Of a stretch of DNA of 62,000 bases, positions 34,378 to 46,300 are shown piece after piece (position 1 is the stretch's first letter; each line of letters opens with the position of its first letter). The notes under the pieces are model-generated. The model did no database searches, was not told where the DNA came from, and saw nothing but the letters and a program-made list of their open reading frames with translations. This stretch comes from Cristatella mucedo (Eukaryota > Bryozoa > Phylactolaemata > Cristatellidae). Made by a program: the position numbers and the translations under genes. The DNA lies in the NCBI GenBank assembly GCA_009760855.2, contig WPIO01000026.1:3050001-3112000 (forward strand), read 5' to 3'.

Positions 34378-37300
34378 TGCCTGCACACAGCCACAGAAGC
34401 ATACATATATGGAGGGGAGCAGTGATTGCTTCCTGACGACAGGACCATGCTCTCAAGCAGCACTGCCGAATTAAGCAGAGAATAAAACGCAGACAGGGTC
34501 ACTCTGATGTAATTATTGCAGTCATCGGATCGGATTATCCTGAGAATAAGTGCGCCGCCTGCTCAAAAACCAGCTGTAGCACGACTTATGCCTAATATAA
34601 TCATAAGCTGCCAAGTGCAATCTCTCTGCTCGTATATCCATTCAAAAGCCTATGTTAGCTTAACCATTTGCAATAAAAAAAGACAAGGTGATTACACAGC
34701 CTCTTTTGTATAGCGACTGAAGGGCCTTTACAGCTATCACCACTGCTTGCAGTGACGATAAAGGATCGCCCTACAGGATTCGAATCCACGACCTCGGGAC
34801 CGAGGTCGTGAAAAGCAACCGCCTTACCTAGTGAGCCATCACGGCAATACCCAATGAATCAGAGGCATGAATGCATCCTTAGGCTATGCAGTCTCGTTGC
34901 CAACAGCTGGGAAGGAAGAGCTGGGAAAGGACGAGCTGGGGATGCACTGCATGCTCAGCCAAGTCAGGCATCTGTGAGCGATGCAGCGGAGCTTCTGCAG
35001 GCAGATCGGCAGGATGGCTGCCACGTATGGCCTGGCAACAGATGCATTATCCACACCACCACAAGCTTAACGCTCCAAAATGGAACATCCAAACGCAGCA
35101 TCCAAAAATGGGAACAAAAAGGCAGTGAGCCTGTGTAAACTTGAGTGACGGGCAGCCGAGAAGGATAATAGGAACCGAAGCTTTTAGGCCAACCAGAAGA
35201 GAGGTAGAGCACGACCTGAGAAGATACAGGGACTCAGCGACACATCATAGGCAAGAGCCACAAACGATGCAAATAAAGTAGTTCACCCACAGTAAAAAGA
35301 AAGGCGAATTTCCAAAGGCAAGCACATAGACATATTTTCCAAGGTCGGCTTGGTCAGGGATTAAAGTGTTACGAAAATCCTGCAGGCCAAAGCAGAGAAA
35401 AAGTCGGTCAAAAGCAGAGAGGCAGTCGATACTGCAGATTCAGCACATTTATCAACGTAGATCTCACAAGCAGTAGCACCGTGCCACCTACATTGCGAGT
35501 GCTTCCTTCCTTTGGCATTGCACTAAGGCACTAAGGTAAAAGACTGGCGACAATGGTGAGAACGAAATGCGACAGCACGATTAACCGACATGCAGAACGA
35601 TTAGAAGGATCGTTTGGATCCTGGTCGATTCCACTTAAACAAGCAGGTCCCGATATGCATGTCTCGTGGATATGTCCAAGCTCCTTCGACACAAGAGTTA
35701 GCAAGCAACTACTTTCTACGACCAGTGATCATAGCAGCACACATGCATAACTACACACCACACAGAAGCGAAAGTAACCTTGGTGAAAAAAAGAGGCGTA
35801 AGGCCAACCCGCACATGCTCTCTCATTACTGAACAGATACCTAATCAAAAGAGACAGTTAAGAGGACTTCTGCCACCGACGAAGCCGAGCAGTGTGAAAT
35901 CTGTGAGATCTTACTCCACTAATGTCCTCGAGCAGGGCCTGATTAGTTAAAAGTGTACTGACTGAAGCTGCATATGAGCTGGCAAATTTTCGGCCGGCAA
36001 GACTCCCAAACTGGTTGTGGCCATGCCATGAGTTGAGGTAAGTTGAGGCTGGTAAACGGGTAAAGTGCCTGGTGGCTGGGAATGTGACCTTGGCAGCCAA
36101 GAGGAAGGACCGGCCTGCTCGGGGCACGGTCGGGTAGCATGAGCACTGCTAGCAAGTGCTGGTCTACTTCCAGAAGGTAGTTCGGTGTTTTCGAGCACAG
36201 CCGGCCAATAAGGTGCTGGCTGCGTAACCTGCTAAGGTGATTTTTTTTAGATACGAGGAATCCTAATAAATAGGACGCTTATAAAAAAAAATTCGGTCAG
36301 CAGCATGTTTCTCAATGACACGTATGTGGCAGGACATACAGTCGGATTGGTCAACACACTGCAGGTGCAACACTGTAGAGGAAACTGGCTGCTGCACTAC
36401 AGACTGGTCAACTGCAGTCACTTCATACGCAAATGGCCTTAATTGTCGAATCTGGCAGTACTTGCCTACATAAGTAGTTGGATGTTTTGTGGCAGCTGCA
36501 ACCTCGAAATAATTGTGAGATGTTAGCGTGCACACTGTTGGTAACAGCTACACTATCGGCCATAGGTTTTACCACCCCCACCAAACTATGGCCGTCTGGC
36601 CTAATACCGCTGTAGGCAAAATCTACTCAAAGGGTTCAATCGAGTGGAATTGATGCCATAATAAACACAAAAGTCCAACGCACGATTTAAGTAACATGGC
36701 AATCACAGAACGGACGGTGGAAGCATGAATGATAGTAGGATGCGCTGGACCCCTACCGGACTGGAAATGTCTGCTATTTGGGCTGGCTTGGACTCTATGA
36801 GTTTCAGAGTTACATTGCATGGTATAGCATGTCAAACCGCTTGCAATTTGTCTCATTTCTAGTTTGTGATCTTAAGCTACTTTCTAAAGGTCTCGGCTGA
36901 TGCTGAACTTCCAATCCTCGGTCATCTAGTATCTGGGCTGCTACGACCATTCAAGGCTTGCTTCTATGTGGGCTTTCATCTGTAGAGCATTCTTTGCTAC
37001 CCTCGCTAAATGTCCGTACTCGTTGAGTCTACGCCTCACTGTCCCCTAACTGAGGATCGTACCAGTACTAAGCTCGAGTGTTTTGGCATGGACTCGAGTG
37101 GGGAAAACGGGCCTTCACGTATTCCATTTTCACGTGCCCATCATCCCTCTGGTGGGCGAGGGCATCCAGACCCAGCCCAGTGCTTCATCGTTCCTAGCAC
37201 GCACATTTTTGGTTGTTGCAAGTGTCATATTGGACATCCTTCTTACTTATCGCTAGGTTTCGAACAGTCTCTGAGTTGCTAATATTCTTAAAATGGTAAG

Positions 37301-40300
37301 ACTGCAGCTGGATCCCCAAATCTGTACTTAGCCATGGCTGCTTCAACTGCATGCAAGTGTCAATTCGGTTTTGCCGGCTTTGGCCACATGAATGGGCGTC
37401 TGTCCAATTTCCCAAGTGTGCCGCTTCTATTAAACGAATAAAGTCTGCCAATGCAACCAAGGGGATGTCGGCCATGTTTAAAGGTGTTGTGGTACACCGA
37501 ATTGGCTCTGCTAGCCGATTTTTCTGGCGTAATTGTGGTGTTGCATGCCGATGAGGGAGAGGAGCAATACCTTTAGCTTAGCCACCATAATTCGAAACCC
37601 CAGCCAGCCATCGGTAACGGAGATATCAGGTTGCATAGGAGCAATCAACGAACATGCCTACTTCCTGTTTCTCGGGTTCAGTGCTCAGAAGTCCTCCGGA
37701 GCAATAAGTTACCAACTGAAACACTACTTCTTGATAGCAATTAAAGAGAACATATATTTTAGTTTTTAATAAAAAATTTGCAGTAGTTCCCACAGCTACT
37801 GGCCGAGAAACCTAACTAACGGTAGGCTAAGTTCGGCAAAACTTATGGCAGCTAGTGTACGTCGTGCCACATATCATAACTGCAAATGTGTGCAAATGCC
37901 ATTGCTTGACAACATTGCACTCGTTCGATATTACATCATTAAGTCTCGATGGTAAAAGGATATGCAATCTAATTTAAGGACCAGATGCATGAAAGAACCC
38001 ATGCTGCCATCAAATTCTGCAGCCAGGCAAAGAGCCTCAAATATTGATATCAGCAGAGAACTCTAATGACAAATAAGCATTCATTTCAGCACAGTATATA
38101 TTAGCATCCCCGTGTCTTACTATTTTGATAGAAAACAGATGCAGATGATTAAGAAAATAACCTAACACGTGAGGGTCAGCAAGGTAAGTGGCTTAGTTTG
38201 TGAGCTATGATGGCCCACTAGGTAAGGTGGCTGCTATTCAAGAACTGGGTGATCCTTTCTTGATGCTGCAAGTGGTAGTAATAGCCTTGAAGGATCTTCT
38301 GCCATTGAAAAACGGCTGTTAAATCAGCTAGTTTTTAGTTATTATTTCAAATATACATAGGGATGTCAGTAGATTGGCTAGAACAAAGTAGACATATAAG
38401 TGTTCATTTATTGACATCTCAAGGCAGATGATGTAGTGCTGAAGCACAAGTGTGAAGCTATCTGCCATCTAGCAGTGTTTCAATATAAACAACATAGGCC
38501 CGGGCAAATTAACATGACACATTTTGGGGAATCCCACAGTATCTGCAGAGATTTGTGGCCGGTATACACACACTGAGCAATGGCTCCGACATGTGCAGAT
38601 CCACACCTGGTTGCTTACTAAATTTAGAAAAACAACACGAGAAAGGTCGTTGCCACTTCGGATTCTTAGACTTGATTTTATTTACCAGCAAAAATTCACA
38701 AATGACTTAACCTCATAACTTTTATACTTACTCTCAAATTTTCCCTGGTTTAACGAGCATACCCACACTTCCCAGTTTCACACTAATGGGTGAAAGGATG
38801 AGATGAAGGAGGACGGGAAGATATAAATTAAAAAGGCAGCTTCGAAAAATCAGCTCGCCATGGGAATCGATCCTAAACCATATAAATTACCGAGTTTTGC
38901 TGCATCATGGCCAAAAAATGCTACCAGTTACAAGCATTATTAAAATATGGTAAGAATTGTAACAATTACACTCAGAAACAGATTTCAATTTATTTTTTTG
39001 CACTTGGGAACGACGTGTTTTCTAATGCATACCTAAAATAAATAGAAGACAGCAAATGATCCAAAAAACTTTCCTTCTGCTGTCAGAAAATTGTATTTTG
39101 AAATTCTCTGGTTTTGCTGTTTAGGCATGGTGCAAAGGTCAAGTTCCCAAAATCAGTACGAGGTGTGCCACTACCTGCATTAGTGAGGGTTTGACAGACA
39201 TTAAATTATAGAATAGTATTAATAGACGCGTAATTTAGCCCACACTATCACAGTAAGAGGATATTAGCAGCCGCATTTGATCGTGGTGGCATCTTGAGAT
39301 TGCTGGCACATACCGATGCATTTTGCTATGTATGTGGACAATGTATCAACACAAGACCAAAAAACTACTCGTGAAAGTGGCTTTTAAGATGTCCAAGGCA
39401 CCCAGACCATACTTAGACATGCCTTAGGAGATCAAGACAAACCCAGGGCACCTCATTTCCAATTCGAACACTGCAAGAGAACTCCTGAAGGTGATGCGAC
39501 ACTTGCTGCTCACAATGGAAAGTAATGCGATATATCCCTTATAATTTCTAGAATTCCGGTATGTTCACACGCTCAAACAAACAAGAAAAGAGAGCTTGAA
39601 GTATGCGACCCCAAGAATTTACAGCGAACCAACTGACTACTCAAGCAACTGCTACTTCTGCACGGCAGAACTTACCAAACAAACAACTGGCAAGAGTGTG
39701 CCTTCTATGATGTATCTAAAGATTCATTCGTCCATAGCCCCAGTATAACACCACCATGAGCAAACTATCCCACTCGCCCGGAGAGGGATTAGCCATATCC
39801 AGGCGAGAGCAGCAAGAAAGATTGCAAGGAAGATAATGCATACTCAAATTCCAGTTTGACAAATCGACTGATGAAAAAGGAAAGCCCTACTTCCCCAACC
39901 AGAAAGACCTCAACGATCTGATCAGAGACCTTGGTCTTACCACGTCCACTGCTGAGCCCTGACAGCTAGGCTCAGTAATGATGATATTAATAATAATAAT
40001 AATACATAATAATAATAATACATGATAAAGCACCCTCGGAGAACTCAATCTCTTTCTAGATGCTCTACATTTGCTGCAAAGGAAACACGATCGAATGGTT
40101 AGTGGTAGCATACTCAATAAACAACCAGAATAACATGGTTAGGGCTGACATGCACAGAGTATCAGTAAGTGGAGAATGTTAGACGAAAGCGTAAAAGTAA
40201 GAGATGAAGAAAGAGCCTTAGATGATTTCCACCTTCAAAGTAATTACACATTAATTTTGCATTCATTTGCTGTTCTTTTTGACTAAATGTGAACCACAAG

Positions 40301-43300
40301 ATGCATGTTTTCCCATCGGAACTAAGTTAATTTCAAATTCATTTTCAAAATCACCATTGAGGTCACGAAAACAAATTTTGCGGGGAAGAGTGGCCACGTT
40401 CCACACTTCTGAGGAGTAAGCAATGAGGACTGTGAGCACTTTCCAGGTACACAAATATGTTACGTAGGGTTATCTATCCTTTCACCTTGTTTGCCAACCG
40501 GCTTGCAAGAAACAATCTAAATAAACTGTGAGGGATTTCATGCAGGTTTGGAAACGGTTGCGATTTTAGACGTATAGTGTTTGGACACACAATCAGAATA
40601 ACGTGAGGTCAAATTTACTGGAATCGCCACATTTATGCCACTAAAAAGCTGCATCTCAATGACTGTGTCGGGCACGTGTTCTGAAATGGTCAGTACTTGA
40701 GATATCCAGTTGTGCACATGCACCGACGTTAGACACACCTGGTTCGAGAAATCGGAGGTTCCCTGTGAGCGAGATAATAGGCAACCCAACTATATTTTCC
40801 TAGTTAAAAAAGAAGTTTAGAACTGCAGATAAAAAACTGTTAAAAGTTTGGCAGACACATATGACACCAAAACCACGGCGACCCACAGGTATTCAGCACT
40901 ATTCTCGTGGTTATGAAATAGCAATTTAATTTAGTACAATACTAGACACACCGAGCTGGTCGAGATCTAAAAAAGATTGAAAAAGCTTCCTGAATATCTT
41001 ACTATGGTAAACACTGCTGAGGTTTTTCAATTTTACCATTGTTTTGCTATCTTCCATTATTTTTAATCATGTTTGGCCTCTGGCTGCATAAGAAATCTAT
41101 ATAAGCGTTCAAGTCCATAATTAATTTTAAGGAGGTTCCTCTTTACAGCTCTTTTGACAACTTGCATATTTTTCGAAAGAGCTTTGGTCTAAGGCCATAT
41201 ATGCAAAAAAAATTTCAAAGCTTTATTATTCCTGAAGAAATACCATGTTCAGTCATTAAGGTATATTTTTAGAGGGGAGGTACTTTGCATTCAGTAAATA
41301 ACTGCAGTCTTCTGAGCTTGCTAAAAAATAACGTCCTTCGAAGTGTTAGAAGCTGTAAGCTACTGCTGAAACTACGAAACAGGCTTATTAGGACTAATAT
41401 TTCTATCCTCCAAGCAAACCAAGATGGTATAATACACCATTTGTTATCAGAATTGCTAACACACACGAACCCTATTTGCTGGTGATATCGTGTTGGCCAT
41501 ATCATATATCATTTCATATTAAAGAACATATCTCGATCCACACCATGCAGGAATTTTTTCCTTCCATCATAGCAGATACATATACACCGTATTTTACTGT
41601 ATATAAGCCCCTTCTTACCAAAATTTGGGGACAGATAATGGAGCGGGGAGGGGGGGGGGGCTTAAACATGGAAGGCTACTTTTTTTTGCTATAATATTGA
41701 GCTAAATAATGCACCTGCTTTGGATGCCAACCAACAAAGAAAGATTGACTGGTTGCTAAAATGAGTTCGTTAGGCTTGTTAATCAAGAAGTTTCAAGACG
41801 TATGGCATTTCAAATGCAACGGATGGAACGGAAGATGACAGTGACAACAACAGAGTTTCTGCCCCATTTCAAGCCTGTGATATGAAGGAGGACGACAGAG
41901 AGGATATCCTCACCATTCCTACTTAGGGGGATAGTGATAGCGACACGAGTGCTTATTATGAGTCTCGATATTGTTCGGTTAATTCGGTTATTGAATAAAA
42001 ATACTTGCTTTAAAAAAACTAGTTCACAAATTGAGGGGGTGGTGGCTTATACATAGAGGGGCTTATACACAGTAAAGTACGGTCCACGCATGCACACACA
42101 TATACTCACACATTTATTTAGCAACAAGAGTAACGAAGGAAGATATAGGTGAGTGAGAGAGAATGAGAGAGACAATGAGACAGGTATGAAGATTAGCTAA
42201 ATGACGTTCGGGGACTTAAGTGTAGCTAACAAGATCTGGACTAGAGCATTCTCGGGTCTTTTATGAACAACAACTATTCATCACTGCACGAAATAGAGAT
42301 TATACATATCTTTGCCTAGAACTCAATTTCTGTATTCTCGGCGACAAGCTTCTCCCCAAGTTGGGTCATGGGTGTGCGCAAATTTTGTTTAGTCCAGGCA
42401 GCTGAAGTAATGAGCTGTGTGAATATAAAAAAAAGTTCAGAGAGGGAAAGAGAGAGAGCAAGAAAATGAGAGAGAACACGAGGAGTCGCCGAATTATGTA
42501 AGCGATTAAGCACAAGGCAGATACTTGCCTGGCAGTTGGTCATTGGCCGAAACCATTTGCTGGCCAGACCGAGATTGCTGACTGGTAATGCTCAAAGCAA
42601 CCCAGGCTGTCCAGACAGCTATCCACGGGAAGTAGGGTGTAGGCTCTGGCTTAATCCACACACCATCGTACGTAGTTTTAGGTGGTCAGCATAACATTGG
42701 ATTGCTTTCGAAGTGAGGCTGACGAACCAGCAGTTCCACTAGATCAGAACGGCTGAACTAAAGTGGACTCCTGGGTGCAAACCAAATCTGTTTCTGGACT
42801 AGGTTTGTTACCCGGATTGTTTTCAACTCGGATCACGATTCTCCATAGGATACTGTGGATAAATACTTATTTTGCTTCCAACCCCCGCAAAAAATCGTTC
42901 CTGCGTTAACAAATGGGGAAGAAACACTCAGTAAACACAATGCTCACTTGTTGCAGAGGTTTAACCCTATCCAAATCCGACCCTTGCCGTGTATTGGCAT
43001 CTTGTTAGCTCCCTCGAAGCTCAATTTATCGCTCTGCAAATTTGTATGAATACTTAGGCCTTACAGTCTTTTTTTGGAGCATATGACAACCGGTCCATTC
43101 AAAGGCTTTATTACGCCTGATTACACTCAGCATCAAATAATCCTCTGTGAAGTTGCAGCTGCTGTGGCTGTAAAATCGTTCGAGTAGTAAGAGGATTGCC
43201 CAGCTGACGGGTAAGGTACTCCTCTTCACGACCCAGGACATTTCACGACCCGGGACATAGGTTCGGGTCCTGCCGTGCTTTATTGCCTATTGCGAGAGGT

Positions 43301-46300
43301 GATGATAGCCGCTCATGTTGAGCTGGTACAGGCGTTTATTGTGGCAGGTCGCCCAAGCGACACCAATGCGCAGCTAGGCAAGCTATGTGAATTCGATGAG
43401 GTACTCAAGAGTCGTGATGGCCCGGAGGTAAGGTGGTTGCTCTTCACGACCAAGGTCGTGGGTTAGAATCCTGTAGTGGGCGATCCTTTATTGCCAACTG
43501 CAAGCAGTGGTGATAGCCGTTAAGGTTTTTTGGGGCTATACAGATGAAGCTGCTAAATCAGCTAATATTCATCATCGATTTAAGGCACTTCTGAAGCTAT
43601 ATAAATGAGGCTGTTAAATCGGCTAACCTTTTTCGGCATTGCCAAGCATACTTAAGATATCTAAAGCATCAGCTAAATATTTATTGAAATCCCAAACAAA
43701 TAAACACATGCGGTTGATATGAATGGATTTAGTGTGACGTCGTCTCGAACCTATCCTTTACGACCTCCCTTACCTGGCCAGGCCTAGAGCACACAAGCTT
43801 CTATAGTCTCTTCAGCTGCAGCTAATACTAAAGAGCCTGAGTTTTAGTGAAACTGTCGGCTACCGATGTTTGTCGAACACCCACTACACCTGTCATTCCA
43901 CATCACTTATAGTCGTTCTATGGTTTCCAAACCAGGCGACCGCCTGGACCACCGTATCAGCACCAAACAAGGAATTGTGAAAAAGTACTTCACTAGCCTG
44001 ACAGCATGCTTAGTCTTTATTTTGCTACCAAATGTATGTAACAACCACCACCAAGCAGTGTATTTGAGCTTTAAAAGACCAACTTGCCAAACAACCATAA
44101 TAAGTTGACTAAAGCACATTTTTTTCGAATCAAGTGTGATGCTGATGTGGTGGCTTACTCAGATGCCGGATCAGAACCCATACAATTATTGGATAATATC
44201 GACAGGCGGCTGAGGTGTATTGTTTAGGATATACCAGTCACCGACATTTTCACTAAAACTCAGGCTTTGGATTGCAGAGCCCTCCATTCCTATTTAATAA
44301 TAATAATAATAATAATATTGGACTTGATAAAGCGCCCTCAGAGAACTTAATCTCTTTCTAGGCGCTTTATATTTGCTGCAAAGTGATACGCAATAGAATT
44401 TGGGCAGGTACCCATGGGCAACCGTTGCTAAAGCAAGCCACCCCAGCCCATTCACGCACACTCATCACCTTCGAAGTTCGGTCGCCGGACCACCCATATG
44501 GACACCTATACCCAAATCGCATTGTTCTTGCCAGAAACGTTGTCTGGGATCACATACGGAGGAGGCGTCCTGCCATCAGCCACCGGCTTCTTCTTGAGCT
44601 CGAAATCAATTGCGATGGCATCGACATTCATCGTGATTCGGAACATTTGGCCACTTCGATTTGACCTTTAAAAGCCCGTGGTCCAAATCCTGATCTGACA
44701 CCCGAATCTGGCGACCCGACCGAAACTCGGCCGAAAACTCCTCGCAAAATTCCGCATTTGACTCCTCAAAACTGCGGGCAGACTCGGGCCTTCTAAAGGC
44801 ATCCTTAAGTGAGATTTTTATAAGATTCTCTCAACTCACTTGCTGCATGTACTGATGACATCAGCACATGGATGGCAGCAAATTTTCTAAAACTAAACGA
44901 TGATAAAACTAACTTACTAGTTATGGGCAAACCCAGCGTGATTCACAAATTGGAAAGGCTGACTCTCAAAATTGGCTCTGCCAGCATATCTCCAGTTGAA
45001 TCAGCTCGAAATCTAGGTGTCATGTTCCAAAGTGACATCTCCTTAGAAGACCACATCAGCTCCACAGTCAAGTCTGCACACTTTCAGCTACATAACATTG
45101 CTAAAATTCGGGCTTGTTTAGATAAGGATACCACGTCTAAGTTGGTCCATCCATTTGTGACAACCCGTCTTGACTTCTGTAACTCACTGCTTGCTGGTCT
45201 GCCGGCCTGTGCACTCAGGCGCTTACAGCTGGTGCAAAACTCTACAGCTAGGCTTGTCTGTCGTGCCACATCACACCACTTCTCGCCGACCTGCACTATA
45301 TACCAGCCAAGCAACGGATCGACTTCAAGGTTTTGTAGCTCACTTTTAGGTCCCTTCATTCTTTGGCTCCAGCCTATCTCTCGGATCTACTCCCCTACCA
45401 GGCCAAGCATCGTACCACCCGCTTTTCGGAATCCAACAGTTTACCAATACCTCGTACAAACCTCAAATCCTTTGGAGACCGTGCATTTAGTTTGTTGCTC
45501 CCAAAGCCTGGAACTCCCTCCCGACTTGCATCAGAACATCCCCAGACTTGACCACGTTTAAAAAGAACTTAAAAACACCTATTTAGGACAGCATATAGTG
45601 GGTCCCTGTGATTCGTCCTTCATGTGCTTCTTCGTGCTGACACTGTGCATGTTGCCACTAACCACACTTGCATGCTAACCCTGTGCATATCACCCCTAAC
45701 CATGTTATTCATGTTTATCAAGCACGATATTACTCGCCATTCAATAACGCTTCCGTTTGCAGCAAATGTAAAGCGCCTATAAAGAGATTGAGTTCTCTAA
45801 GAGCGCTCTATCAAGTGCATTATTATTATTACTATTGTTATTAAGATAGGCAAACCCACGTCCACCCCATTATATAACAGATGCCACCAACACCCACTCA
45901 GTACCAATGGGTATGGGTGGCTATGGACGTGGGTATGTGTACCCAGTTGAGGACTCTGGTGCAATGTGCTGCTGAAAAAGAGATATGCATAAGCTGGTGG
46001 CCTCTATGACTGGCCAAACAATAGAGGCAATACAGAATCACGATGGACGTCGTCACACTAAACGCCAAGAGTATTTGCGTTTGTTTTTGGGAGGTTAATA
46101 TTTATTTTAACATGCTTTGCATAACTTTGGTATGCTTGGCCTTCTAATTTCTCGAAGGAATTGACAGCCACAGCAGCTGCAGCCGTACTGCAAAGTTTTT
46201 TTTTACACTGAGTGTGCTTGTGAAGCTCCTACAAGCTCATTGGGTTTGGTTCATAATCTGGAACCGAGTTCATAATCCGAGTCATTTTTCAGCAGACCAA

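Noticed and set aside
35858-36127. Minus-strand frame with NQFGSLAGR, faintly like a reverse transcriptase block
   Set aside because: No second RT motif nearby in any frame; too weak to call.
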